DNA of 64,000 nt from Batillaria attramentaria (Eukaryota > Mollusca > Gastropoda > Batillariidae): positions 556,001 to 620,000 of the forward strand of contig JACVVK020000320.1 of NCBI GenBank assembly GCA_018292915.2, given 5' to 3'. This document shows positions 10,513 through 21,169 of the stretch, piece by piece (positions within the stretch are counted from its first letter, which is position 1; every line of letters begins with the position of its first letter). Position numbers and translations under genes: made by a program. Under the pieces are notes generated by a model. It did not search any database. It was not told the origin of the DNA and worked only from the letters and a program-made list of their open reading frames with translations.

Positions 10513-10977
10513 ACCAGCGTTACACTCAATAACATACAGGCTGTGATCCTGAGAAGTACGAGTTTCTTTTGTTACTCGGTATGTACATGGAACGTTGCTC
10601 GCATACGTACAGTTTTACATGTCACGTGCTGAGAAAGCAATTTTGAGATTGAGAGAGAGGGAGAGGATATGAGAGAGAGAGAGAGAGAGAGAGGACATCA
10701 CTGAAAGTGGTAGACCCGACTGGTCCCCAGTGTGACCATTTCCCAAATCAGCTCTGTGTGAACCACAGGGGAAATCTGGGAAAAAGGTCAAATTAGCAGA
10801 GGCTTCCTGCAAGCAGAACAAACCTCCGGGACTTCAAAGGCATGGGTGTCTTTTTGACGCAAAACAAAGTCCTTCAGAGAAAGGAGAACTGTAGCCTCGA
10901 GGATAATCTGGAGAGGAAGAGGGGGGAAAATCCATGAAGCGTTCTTGACTTTAATTTGCTTCACAACCGTCTGCTCC

Positions 10978-10995
10978 GTGTGTGTGCGTGCGTGC

Positions 10996-11028
<33 letters not shown>

Positions 11029-11047
11029 TGTGTCTGTGCGTGCGTGC

Positions 11048-11121
<74 letters not shown>
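10978..11121. repeat. compound (TG)n/(CG)n/(TGCG)n microsatellite
   Basis: TG runs are interrupted by GCGCGCGCG and by TGCGTGCGTGCG. Confidence 0.95.
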
Positions 11122-11122
<1 letters not shown>

Positions 11123-12867
11123 GCATTGAAAGATACGTGAAGTGCACACAGCGCAGACGGTCATTTTCTCAAGAAGATTTATACTACACATTATCATACT
11201 CTTGTTTTTGTGGTTGCTTGTCTGTTTACTTGGGTTTAATCTTTGTACGCGAGAAACCCAATGTCTAGTGTGGACCTGTCCGTGAGTTCAATAAAAAGCA
11301 ATTTGAAAAGGCACAAACTAAAGTCACAGAAAGGAAAAACGTAAAACAAATACAGTCCCAATTACATGACAATAATTTGTTCATTGTCCGCCGTTCAATT
11401 TATTTTAGAAACGACAACTCAAAAGCTAGAGTCACCAGGCAAAGCTGTTAAGATTGTAAAGAGATTAGAAACAAAAGTCGATATAACGTGTTTGTTTCCT
11501 GTTTCGATTTTACTCTCTTCAAGAGTTTTGAACCATCAGTTGCCAACAGACTAGAGAGAAGAGAGATGGCAGTATTTCTAAGGCACATGGGAAAGGCTTG
11601 GTTTCCAATAACCCATGTCAGGCCTGCCAGAGACAGATTCTAGTCCCAGATTTGTGCCACGGATCTGTGTGTGACACCTGGACACTGTAGCGGAATGCCT
11701 GAAGACAGGGGAAAGTGATTGTGTGTGTGTCACAGCCAGCGCTCAGTTCTAAGGTTTCAAGCTGCTCTTCTGTCTAACGCCATATAAGGATACGCAAGTC
11801 CGTCAGCAAAAAAAGAAAAAAAAAAAAAACACCAAAAAAAAAAAAAAAAAAACGCAAGAAGGGAACAGATACATGTACAGTGTATGACTCATTTAACGCC
11901 GAGAGAGACAGAAGGAATAGGGTTTCACGTGTTTTGCGTCAGATAGTGTTCCAAATCTCCGAATCTCCAGCCCCCGCCCCCCTTCTCTTTATCTCCCCCT
12001 CCCTTCAACCCCTCCTACGCACCCCATCCGCCCCCTCCCCCCCCCCCTCCTCCTCGCGAAGAGAAGAAACGCTGAGACCAAGATACATGGATCGTGCATT
12101 CAAAACTATGTTGTCTGAAAAATATGGCTGCAGGCAGTCAAAATGTTCAACAGTAAAGTTGGACTGGAACCTGGAAAAAACCAGCAAAACTCATTTTTAA
12201 AAAAATGCAATTTCATTTTACAAGGCAAGAATTCTGCCAACCCCCTTCCCCAGTAACCCCCTTCCTTCTCTTTGATTGGACAGTGGCAAATTTTGTGTCA
12301 AATCACCTCCGTTGGTGTAGAAAGTGCCCCCCCCCCCCCTCCCTCCGCCGCCCCCCCCCCCCCCCCTCTCTCTCTCTCTCTCGCTCCCGTACTTGAATCC
12401 CCTGTGGTTCCCAATTCCCAATTTCAAAGATACACGGGCCAAACGGCTAATGCGAAGTTAATCATCACTGTTGGCTTAGTTAGGTGTGAAGGGACTGAGG
12501 CCAGAAAGCCGCCACCCGCCACTGACACCTTCAAAATCAATATCCCCCCCCCCCCCCCCCCCCGCTCTCCTTGTGTGCACCAAGACGCATTGATTTTGCC
12601 TGTAGAGTTACAGGTCCGTTTCAATGGCCTTTGCCAAACAGAAGCATCGTCTTTTTCACTTGTTACTAACACAAATAAAGGGGCAAAGTAGTCTTTTGTG
12701 GACGGGCGTTGACCTTCCTTGGTGACCCAACTGCATACAGGATTTACTCGACATATTATCTTTCAGGACAACTAAAGTCAAGTGTTCATGGACCTCTGGA
12801 GACCAGTGTTTACAATTCAGGATTGGCTGTTAGCTCGGAGGGTAAAGTCCTTTTCAAATCATTTAGG
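11122..12867. other. no recognisable gene; low-complexity patches
   Basis: This holds A-rich tracts at 11811-11851, C-rich and CT-rich tracts at 11970-12060, 12328-12380 and 12545-12563, and otherwise ordinary sequence. The open frames here are largely translations of the C tracts. Confidence 0.4.
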
Positions 12868-13010
12868 GTAGGTTGGTGTTTAAGGGTTTAATGTCCTAAT
12901 CCACCACATGAGAGTGACACCAAAGAGGGGACAACGACGAAAAAGCCAGCACAAATGTTTGGCTCGCAGCCAGGATTCGAACCCACGACCCAAACTTTCC
13001 ATCACAAGGA
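12868..13010 (-). mobile_element. SINE family A copy
   Basis: In reverse it shows the 3' end (GGTTTAATGTCCTAATCCACC), AAAGCCAGCACAAATGTTTGGC and the B box region GGATTCGAACCCACGACC. The tRNA head beyond about 13000 is replaced by unrelated sequence. Confidence 0.7.
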
Positions 13011-13223
13011 GAATACCAAGGACAAGGCAACGTGGAGAAAATCATTATAAAGATTTGGGTTCTACCTGGGATTTGAAGTCCCAAGCCGAGATTTGGAAGT
13101 CAGAGATATACACTTTATAAGCTGGTCTATCCTGGTTCTCCGGTAGGTCTTTAGGACGAGTTAGTGTTATTGATTACTCACTCACTCACTCACTGAGGTA
13201 AGTGTAACTAAGATAACAATTAA

Positions 13224-13655
13224 AACCTCTATGTTCGTAACGCTGCTGAGATGAAAACCCGCTGTCGAAGCCTTAAGGTTGTTTGCCAGATGGACAGGTG
13301 TTTTATTAGGCCATTGTGGACGTTTTCGTGACTTTGTGGATTCTGGTAGTAGAGAAAATGCGATTTTCTTTGAGCCTACGGTCCATTCCTGAACAGACTG
13401 GGACTCGACAAAGCTTCTCAAAATAGTCATCAATCAGCGCCGTCTAGCTGGTCCTCAGTCCGCAGCCAAATAGTGTCGTCTGCCCAGTAAGCAGTTCACT
13501 TCTAGGACAACTTGTAGGCCGGCCAGAGCCACCTCAATGATCTCAGATGCTGTATTGTGACGCTAGTGATTGATTCTGATGCACAGAGTCAGCGCATTCG
13601 TAGCATAGTTTTCCACATGCTGTTGTATGCCTGTCATACGTATTGAGACTTTAGA
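13224..13655. repeat. dispersed repeat R, uninterrupted copy
   Basis: It aligns in the same orientation with 62756-63722, once the SINE B inside the latter is removed. Shared blocks include CGGTCCATTCCTGAACAGAC, TGGGACTCGACAAA, CAATCAGCGCCGTCT and TGTATGCCTGTCATACGTAT. I cannot name the family. No coding potential or terminal repeats are evident. Confidence 0.75.
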
Positions 13656-14025
13656 GAAGACTCAAATTAGATTGATCGATTACTTTCTCGCAGGCAGAAT
13701 CATTTTAGTAATTCAAGGCACTTTCTCTAACGAGGTTATTCTTCAACACTGAAGGTCAGAGAACCAGGCCAGAGTACAGTTCCAGCTTCATTAGTTCCAC
13801 AGCTTGCACTGGGCTGACCAGACCAAAATCTGCCATCAGCAAAATCCCAGAGCGCTAATTTTGGTCCACCCGCTCAATCAGGTAAAAGACCTGGTGAACG
13901 TGTTAATGGTACGGCGGTATAACGTCGTTTAATGACCGGGTAGGGGTAGTGTTACGTGTTATGTCTCCCCGGACTGAGGTCATGTGCCTCCGAGATCCTG
14001 CGGGAGTTAAAAATTCTGCTGACTC

Positions 14026-14135
14026 CGATTCGTATCCCGGCTGGGGCCAAATATTTGTGCTGGTTTTTTCATCGTTGCCCCGTCTTTGATATCACCTGCA
14101 TGTGGTGGAAAAGGACGTTAAACCCCCAAACACCC
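14026..14135 (+). mobile_element. SINE family A, head replaced
   Basis: B box GATTCGTATCCCGG, GGGGCCAAATATTTGTGCTGG and GGTGGAAAAGGACGTTAAAC are well kept. The A-box half upstream of 14026 is not recognisable. Confidence 0.7.
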
Positions 14136-14387
14136 ATCAACCCACCCACCCTGCTGACTCCGAACGTTGCTAGAGTCTCATGATCGAGTGAGTTTGGTCT
14201 CTGTGTGTATATAACATAACTGTCCACCACGGCGAAGAATAGATGAGGTGATGAACTCCTGAAAATTTTAGTTGGGCTGTCCTGATTTTTTACTCGTAGT
14301 GTAAAACACAAGATTCTGGATCGTTGCAAATAATTATATCACTCATGGCCTAAATATATGATTCCAAGAATTTCACGTACCAAGTGA

Positions 14388-14725
14388 CCTCTCTCTCTCT
14401 CTCTCGCTCCCTCTCTCTCCCTCTCTCTCTGTATCCCTCTGGCCATCACACCTCACGAAAATCTCGCTCTCTCGTACCATCTAGGACTAATCCGTCACTG
14501 AACGGGAAGTCAGTCCACGGGCGACAACCATGGCCGGAACATCCGGGGCCTGGCGAGGAATATCACACCCAGGAGACGCTGGAGACAGTCCCCGGTCCGC
14601 CTGTCTCTATTTTCGGGTCGCCGTGTCTCTCAAAGTGTGAGACTCATGTGCTTGAAACAACGAAAACTCTCCCTAGAGAACAAACTCATTCCAGCATTCT
14701 GCTTGAACGCCAAGACGGTTTGAGA

Positions 14726-14761
<36 letters not shown>

Positions 14762-14868
14762 CCGCATGTTTGGCTATATCGGCAAGTTGTACACACCGCC
14801 CCTCTTCTCCCCAATTCAAAAGGGCCAACTGCCTGTACCGAATAAACCATATCGTATCGAATCCCCTC

Positions 14869-14930
<62 letters not shown>

Positions 14931-14935
14931 ATAAT
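14388..14935. repeat. cluster of CT microsatellites
   Basis: CT-rich runs occur at about 14390-14430, 14731-14757 and 14866-14928 (the last with CTGT). The stretches between them are unclassified. Confidence 0.85.
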
Positions 14936-14996
14936 TACTGCCTACCAAAGACCTTTTTTTTTTTAAAATTGAGTTTTGTGCAAAAACAATTTTGAT

Positions 14997-15200
14997 TCAG
15001 GAAGCGCGAAAAATGCGGCCCCTGTCAGGCAGTCCCAAGCCACATGGACCTCCATAGCATCATCATCCTCAGCCACATCATCACCGATGCATACATCAAC
15101 AACAACAACAACACCTGCCCTACTGCTGAGCCGTGTTTGTTCCACCCTTGACCTGAGAGGAACACCACTGGAGTTGACAAAGAGCTGGGGCAGAAAAACA
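14997..15200 (+). mobile_element. SINE B 3' part, 5'-truncated
   Basis: The fragment runs from CAGGAAGCG...AATGCGGCCCCTGTC, through CACATGGACCTCCATAGCAT, to AACACCACTGGAGTTGACAA, AGAGCTGGGGCAG and an A-rich end. This is the last ~200 bp of family B. Confidence 0.75.
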
Positions 15201-15759
15201 GAAACTGATCTTTTTTCATTTAATTTTACTCGCATGGATATATTTTCTCTCACGTTTCAAATGGATTGTGTTGTTCGGAATGCTCTGCACTTAATGTCCT
15301 TCTTTTTACGACTAAACTAAAAACTAAACCCACACGAGTTCCACGAAAAGACCTGATTTTGTGAACAACATTAACATACATATTACAGTCTTGTAATGTG
15401 AGCGTCCATCTCATGGCTCGTGAGTTACTCAAATTTCTGAAACTGCGATTCGCCCTTTCCGAACCAGAGGACGAGGAATCCAGTGCATCGGGGTGACAGA
15501 GAACACATGACGGCCTGGCTAGAAAAAACAAGGTAGACATGACAACGCATGTAGAAAATCCGATTTTCGTTTTTTACTTAAATTTTCATTTTGACGGGGC
15601 AACAAGGAAATAGCCAGTTTAAATCACCTTATTGTTGCATACTGCTTTAAATTTTCGGTACAAATGCAACTGTGGCTCAGGGTTGAGTCTTTGACAGAAT
15701 CACAATATACCTCCAAAGATCGGCACAAATTTAATGGAAGAGAGAGAGAGAGAGAACTT
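15201..15759. other. no recognisable gene
   Basis: Unique-looking AT-rich sequence between two SINE B fragments, ending in a short GA tract at about 15736-15754. Confidence 0.4.
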
Positions 15760-15981
15760 CACACGGCATGCACAAAATTGCAAGGATGTTCGGGATAACA
15801 CGGACCTCCATAGAAGCATTATACAATCATTCTCCTCCTCACCACCATCATGCATAAGAAAGAAGAAGAAGAAAAAAAAAACAAAAAAACGCCCCAGCTT
15901 TCGAACGCTCTGTGCAAAATCCAACCACGAACTGGAAGGAAGACCGCTGGAGTTGACAAAGACAAGTGCCAAAAAAAAATT
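15760..15981 (+). mobile_element. old SINE B 3' part, site of the LINE insertion
   Basis: ACACGGACCTCCATAGA, CACCACCATCATGCATAA, GCCCCAGCTTTCGAACGC and CGCTGGAGTTGACAAAGAC show a diverged family B end. Its A-rich tail (15971 onward) contains the 12-bp sequence that is duplicated around the LINE. Confidence 0.7.
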
Positions 15982-18900
15982 AAAATAAATAAACTTACTT
16001 AGGCCCTTGGCTCCACGTGGAGCATAGGCCATCGACAACCCTTCGCCATCGCACTCTGTTCTGGGCTAGTCTTGCCACTCCAGTCCAGTTGGTCCCCTGC
16101 TTACATAGCTCTGCCTCAGTGTCCCGCCTCCAGCTGTTGCGAGGCCGGCCTCTCTTCCTTTTCCCCTGCGGGTTCCATGTCAGGGCTTGGCGTGTGGTGC
16201 TGGATGCTGGCTTCCTGAGGGTGTGTCCAATCCAGCCCCACTTCCTCCGCAGGATCTGCTTGGCCACTGGTTCCTGCCCCGCTCGCTCCCACAGCTCTTC
16301 ATTCCGGATCTTCTCTGGCCATCGGATGTTGAAGATGCGCCTCAGACAGGTGTTGAGAAATGTCTGGATCTTCTGCTGCATTGTCTTCGTTGTCCTCCAT
16401 GTTTCGCATCCGTAGAGCAGAACTGACTTCACGTTGGAGTTGAAGATGCGAAGTTTGGTTCTTATGCTGACAACTTTGGATGCCCAGACGTTCTTCAGCA
16501 TGACCATTGCTGCCCTTGCCTTGCCGATTCTGGCTGTGACGTCTCGGTCTGTGCCTCCCTGTCCATCAACCACACTCCCCAGGTAGACAAACGACTCCAC
16601 CTCCCTGATGGGCTCTCCACCGACTGTGACTGGTGTGTTGGCAGTGGTGTTGATCTTCATCAGCTCGGTTTTCTTCCTGTTGATCTTGAGCCCTGTTCCG
16701 GCTGATGTGGCTTCCAGGCACGTAGTCTTGTCCTGCATCTGGCTGTGGCTGTGAGACAGGAGCGCCAGGTCGTCCGCGAAGTCGAGGTCATCCAGCTGCG
16801 TCCAGAGTGTCCACTGTATCCCGTTTTTCCTGCCTGCTGTAGTGGTCTTCATGATCCAGTCGATGACCAGGAGGAAGAGAAACGGGGACAACAGGCATCC
16901 CTGGCGGACTCCGGTCTTCACCTCGAAGCTTTCTGACAACTGGCCGGCATGGGCAATCCTGCAGCTCATGTCTTGGTAGGTGCACTGGATCAGGGAGATG
17001 ATCTTCCCGGGAACTCCATAGTGCCTTAGCAGCTTCCACAGCGCCTCTCTGTCTACACTGTCGAAGGCCTTCTCATAGTCTATGAAGTTGATGTAGAGAG
17101 GGGAGTTCCACTCCAGTGACTGCTCCACAATGATGCGTAGGCTGGCAATCTGGTCAGCGCAGGACCTGTTCCTGCGAAAGCCTGCCTGCTGGTCTCGGAG
17201 CATGGGGTCGACTGCCTCTCTCATCCTCTCCAGTAGAATTCTGTTGAGAACCTTGCCTGGCACTGACAGGAGCATGATCCCTCGGTAGTTGCTGCAGTCC
17301 CTGAGGTCCCCTTTCTTTGGCAGCTTGATGACGATCCCTTCTTTCCACTGGGCTGGCACCTCTTCCTTCTCCCAGATCTTGCTGAACAGGCTGTGCAGCA
17401 TGTTGACGGCTGTCTCTGTGTCTGCTTTGATGGCTTCTGCTGGTATCTCGTCCGGCCCTGCAGCTTTCCCATTTCTCAGTGTCATGATGGCTTTCCTGAT
17501 CTCCGCCTTAGAGGGCTTGTCGCAGTTGATGGGTAGTTCTGTCTCAGCTGGTGGGATGTCTGGTGGTGTTTCAGGGATGGGGCGATTTAACAGCTCCCTG
17601 AAGTGTTCTGCCCATCGCTTCAGCTGTTCCTCAGTTGTTGTCAGTGGGTGCCCGTTCTTGTCCTTCACTGGTTTGTCTGTCTGCTGAAATTTGCCCGTGA
17701 GCTTCTTGGTCACCTGGTACAGGTCTTTTAGATTCCCTTGTCGGGCTGCTTCCTCTGCTTGACTGGCCAGGTTGTCGATGTAGTCCCTCTTGTCCTTCCT
17801 GGTGCTCCTCTTCACTTCTCTGTCAGCTGCTGTGTATTCCTCTTGTGCCTTTGCCTTAGCTCTTCTTGTTCGGCTCGTGTTCAGTGCAGTTTTCTTCTCT
17901 TTCCTAACTTCCAGCTTCTGGATGGTATCAGCAGAGATCCATTCCTTATGTTGGGTCTTTCTCTTGCCAAGGACCTCTTCGCATGTGTCGTGCCAGAGTT
18001 TCTTGCTGTGTTCCCACTGTGTCTCGATGTCCATTTCACTGTCTTCTATCAGGTCTTGCAGTGGCTGGAACCTGTTGGAAAGGCTGATCCGGAATGCTGC
18101 TTGTGTGTCTGTGTTTCTGAGAAGTCCAACGTTGTACCTGGTCCGTGTGCTGTTGGCGTTGGTGTGCCTCTTAAGCCGAAGTCTCAATGTTGTTGCAAGA
18201 AGGTGGTGGTCTGATGATACATCGGCACCCCTCATCACGCGCACATCCCGCCACGATCTCCTGAACTTTCGGCTGATGCAGATGTGATCAATCTGGTTCT
18301 CCGTGACATGGTCCGGCGATCTCCATGTGGCTTTGTGGATGCGCTTGTGTGGGAAGATGCTGCCTCCTATCACTAGCTGGTTCAGGGCACAAAAGTCTGC
18401 AAAGCGCTCGCCATTTTCGTTCATCTGTCCCAGTCCGTGTGTTCCCATGGTGTCCTCATAGCCTGTGTTGTCTGATCCAATCTTGGCGTTGAAGTCTCCC
18501 ATCAGTATGGTCATGTCCTTGGCTCCTCCTCTGTCTATCACTGTCTGCAGTTGTTGGTAGAAGTCATCTTTTTTCTCCTCTTCCGCATCATTGGTGGGAG
18601 CGTAGCACTGGATGATGTTCAGCTTGATGTCTTTTTTCTTGGTGATGAATTTGGCTGTGATGATGCGGGAGTTGACAGGTTCCCAGCCGATGAGTGCCCG
18701 CTGTGCCTCCGGTGCCAGCATCAAGGCCACGCCCTCAGTGTGGGGGGCTCCATCCTCTGTGTGCCCAGAGTACAGCAGTTGCTCTCCCGATGAAAATCTC
18801 AGCTGTCCTGTCTGTAGCCACCTTGTCTCACTCAGTCCCAGTACTCCTATCTTGTAGTTCTTCATCTCTCTTGCTACTTGTATGGTCCTTCCTACTTCAT

Positions 18901-19293
18901 ACATTGTCCTGATGTTCCATGTGGCTACTCTCGTTGTTGTCCTGGGTGTTAGAAGGGGGGTCGGCCTTGCAGCTTCCTTTCGGCTTTCACTGCAATGCGT
19001 CATAGGTCTCCGGGATGGAGACCCTTCCTCGCCCAGGTGAATGTCTCGGTTTGTTGCTGTCGATGCTTCAGTAACTTAGTGTTTTTTACAGGTAGGGCTG
19101 TTAACCCTACGCAAACCCGTTTAGCCTCTTGGAGAGGTGGTCCACATTCGTCTGACCTCTACCCTTCGACCTGTCCAGCTTGGGTGACCCTGCCAGGAGC
19201 ATGTGCTCCTGCTGGCATAGTTCTCTGGGTCATTGAGGTACACAAGCCACTACCCCACGACAAGGGTTGGACCATGTAGGGAAAATAAATAAA
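15982..19293 (-). mobile_element. RTE-like LINE, apparently full length, with target-site duplication
   Basis: The element proper is 15994-19281. AAAATAAATAAA occurs at 15982-15993 and again at 19282-19293, which fits a 12-bp target-site duplication, although the low-complexity A-rich site weakens that evidence. Read on the minus strand it has about 278 nt of 5' leader, one 1002-codon frame, and a 3' end only a few bases after the stop (TAAGTAAG). No separate ORF1 and no RNase H domain is present. The short 3' region, single polyprotein frame and endonuclease-RT layout match the RTE group of non-LTR retrotransposons. Confidence 0.8.
15995..19003 (-). CDS. LINE endonuclease-reverse transcriptase polyprotein, 1002 aa
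   Basis: This protein would nick target DNA and copy its own RNA at the nick. Residues ~25-272 form an apurinic-type endonuclease/exonuclease/phosphatase domain, with motifs TWN (N30), LSETRW (E59), GDFNA (169-173) and SDHHLL (264-269). A lysine/arginine-rich linker (360-410) follows. The reverse transcriptase lies at about 500-785, with GKAAGPDEIP, IDYEKAFDSVD (D642), GVRQGCLLSP and the catalytic box FADD (742-745; many relatives have YADD). The C-terminal part carries LYGCETW (863-869), WIGHTLRKP and the basic block GKRKRGRPRNSWRR. No stop or frameshift interrupts it. There is no upstream in-frame ATG before a stop codon, which supports this start. The RTE clade is my best reading; CR1-like or other clades were not excluded by a tree. 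Confidence 0.9.
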   Translation of the reverse strand: MTHCSESRKEAARPTPLLTPRTTTRVATWNIRTMYEVGRTIQVAREMKNYKIGVLGLSETRWLQTGQLRFSSGEQLLYSGHTEDGAPHTEGVALMLAPEAQRALIGWEPVNSRIITAKFITKKKDIKLNIIQCYAPTNDAEEEKKDDFYQQLQTVIDRGGAKDMTILMGDFNAKIGSDNTGYEDTMGTHGLGQMNENGERFADFCALNQLVIGGSIFPHKRIHKATWRSPDHVTENQIDHICISRKFRRSWRDVRVMRGADVSSDHHLLATTLRLRLKRHTNANSTRTRYNVGLLRNTDTQAAFRISLSNRFQPLQDLIEDSEMDIETQWEHSKKLWHDTCEEVLGKRKTQHKEWISADTIQKLEVRKEKKTALNTSRTRRAKAKAQEEYTAADREVKRSTRKDKRDYIDNLASQAEEAARQGNLKDLYQVTKKLTGKFQQTDKPVKDKNGHPLTTTEEQLKRWAEHFRELLNRPIPETPPDIPPAETELPINCDKPSKAEIRKAIMTLRNGKAAGPDEIPAEAIKADTETAVNMLHSLFSKIWEKEEVPAQWKEGIVIKLPKKGDLRDCSNYRGIMLLSVPGKVLNRILLERMREAVDPMLRDQQAGFRRNRSCADQIASLRIIVEQSLEWNSPLYINFIDYEKAFDSVDREALWKLLRHYGVPGKIISLIQCTYQDMSCRIAHAGQLSESFEVKTGVRQGCLLSPFLFLLVIDWIMKTTTAGRKNGIQWTLWTQLDDLDFADDLALLSHSHSQMQDKTTCLEATSAGTGLKINRKKTELMKINTTANTPVTVGGEPIREVESFVYLGSVVDGQGGTDRDVTARIGKARAAMVMLKNVWASKVVSIRTKLRIFNSNVKSVLLYGCETWRTTKTMQQKIQTFLNTCLRRIFNIRWPEKIRNEELWERAGQEPVAKQILRRKWGWIGHTLRKPASSTTRQALTWNPQGKRKRGRPRNSWRRDTEAELCKQGTNWTGVARLAQNRVRWRRVVDGLCSTWSQGPK

Positions 19294-20205
19294 GGAAGGA
19301 AGAAAAAGACAAGAAAGAAAAAAAAGAAAAACAAAGTGTGCGAGATGAAAGGCACCACCACGCACAAAGCAAAGTAGATTCTATTAATATTTGTCACGTG
19401 CGTGTTGGAGCTATATTTAGAGCAGCCTGTGATATTTTAAGAAATGCCGCAGCTAAATCAGCGTCCGTTGGAGTAACTACCGCGTACGGTAACCTTTGCT
19501 AAAGGATAAGAGCAGTGACACAAACCGTTACTTTACGATCACATCGACCCTTTTTCGTGGCAACTTGTCACTTAAGGAGCATGATGAAAGCCAGATTTTA
19601 AAAGGTAAAAGGTGTCAGACCAAAAAATCCTTAAACACTTAAAAAAAAACACCTTTTGTCTTCTATATATGTAAATCTGGCATTTTTAAACCACTCATTT
19701 CTTTTTTCTTGCATGTATTCACATTTTATTCCGATTTTCCTTTAACGTTCAAGAAAAAGAGTACAGGTTAAAGAAATGCAGTTAATTAATTTTAATCGAC
19801 CAGCTGCACAAAGAACCTCAGGGCTGCCACTGCAGCTTGAAATCAAAAATAGAAAAAAAAAAAAAAAAAAACATAGCTGGAGTTTCTTTCCTTGACAATG
19901 TCTACAGGGCAAATTTGCCGGAACGAAAACTCGACTACTTTACATTTAAAACCTCGGAGGAATATATTGATGTGTAATTGTAAATAGTAGTTCGTTCATC
20001 ATTTAATTAGTTATTGTGCATCGTCGATGGTAAAAAGAGTGATAAAAATTATGAGAAAATTAGCAACATAAAGAGTTGACGGAAAAGGTTCGACATTTTT
20101 GTACTCTTGGGCATTTTGGAGACTTTTCATCGGCAAAAAGCTACAACAAAACAAAAAAAAAGAAAAAAACCCCAAATAACTGCGCATTACATATGAGGAC
20201 ATGCG

Positions 20206-20208
<3 letters not shown>
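19294..20208. other. no recognisable gene
   Basis: AT-rich sequence with an A-tract at about 19853-19871. I see no known repeat ends. Confidence 0.4.

Positions 20209-20260
<52 letters not shown>
20209..20260. repeat. (CA)n microsatellite
   Basis: About 26 uninterrupted CA repeats, lying about 20 bp downstream of a possible splice donor on the minus strand. Confidence 0.95.
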
Positions 20261-20265
<5 letters not shown>

Positions 20266-20281
20266 CATTGATATACAGTAC

Positions 20282-20488
20282 CTCTGTGGCCGCGTCTGTA
20301 CCCAGTGGTGCCCCCTCTGACGACCTACTTCGACAGAATGCCAGTTTGTCATGGCGACCTCGCTCCGTTAGCTGCATTTCCGGTGTGGACAACTTGCGCG
20401 CGCATGCACCGGAAGGAGACGGAGGCGACACCTTGCGACCGGATTTGAAGGAATCGACGCTGGAGCTGCTTCTCGATTTCCGAGACAT
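20282..20488 (-). CDS. possible first coding exon, Ser/Arg-rich N-terminus, unknown gene
   Basis: The ATG at 20488 opens exactly 69 codons that end at a good donor, GAG|GTACTG (20276-20281). The peptide begins MSRKSRSSSSVDSFKSGRKV and is rich in Ser, Arg and Pro, consistent with a disordered, phosphorylatable N-terminus. The stretch is GC-rich compared with its flanks, has balanced codon use and lies about 75-90 nt downstream of a TATA-like sequence. I do not recognise the protein, and no downstream exon was identified on the minus strand below 20208. It could also be a chance open frame. Confidence 0.35.
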
Positions 20489-20559
20489 CGGACTCGATTC
20501 ACGCTTCACTGCCCAAAGCTGGCTTCACGGATCGCTGGCCAAAGGAGTGGCGTTGGCAG

Positions 20560-20580
20560 TATATATTTATATATATTTTT
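20560..20580 (-). promoter_or_regulatory. TATA-like box upstream of the 20488 exon
   Basis: On the minus strand it reads ATATATATAAATATATACT. A transcript starting about 30 nt downstream would place the ATG at 20488 after a leader of roughly 45 nt. AT-rich words are common here, so this is only suggestive. Confidence 0.3.
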
Positions 20581-20599
20581 ATCAGTCGGTGGATGAATT

Positions 20600-21090
20600 G
20601 AGCTAAAAGGATCGAGTCCCGGTTTGTTTCACTTCTGACGCCAGCCAGCGGTCGGATCGTTCTGTTTCCTCGCTTCCAGATAACTGCGAATGATGTCAGA
20701 AATATTCTGGTCGAAATCTCCTGAGAGCTATAGGCAAGCCGTTTTCTCTGCCGGCCTCGAGATACGAAGTCGGATGTCAAGGGAGCATACTCCCATCCGT
20801 AGATTTTAATACGGCAGAGTACAGGGACATGACGAGCTCTCAAGCCACCGAGGATAGTCAATCGATAGCGGAAACTTAATCCCTTACACTCAGCAACCTC
20901 TCAAAGCTTTCACAACGCTCTATTAATAAATCCCTAATGTTACAGATAAATCAGTCCAGTGCAACACACACGCTTACGTGGCATATCATTGCCAGTGCAG
21001 CCATTTCTGAAAATGTGTTTCTCTTTCCTGAGGCCTGGTCGAGAAGTGTCGACTTCAGATATAGAAGAAAGTGACTAGAGAACGCACAAG
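20600..21090. other. no recognisable gene
   Basis: Mixed unique sequence. On the minus strand it would be upstream of the possible first exon. Confidence 0.35.
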
Positions 21091-21096
21091 TTTTGA

Positions 21097-21139
21097 TGAC
21101 GTCAACACAATGGCCACTCTCAAGTCTTCGAGTATAAAA
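21097..21139 (+). promoter_or_regulatory. CRE palindrome plus TATA-like sequence
   Basis: TGACGTCA (21097-21104) is followed 29 bp later by TATAAAA (21133-21139), a plausible plus-strand core promoter spacing. Downstream there is only a degenerate repeat region and no convincing coding exon. Confidence 0.3.
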
Positions 21140-21169
21140 CAAGGCCTCAGTGGCGAGAGATAAGCTGTC

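Noticed and set aside
16017..18912. Plus-strand open frames across 16.0-18.9 kb
   Set aside because: They are antisense shadows of the LINE polyprotein frame.
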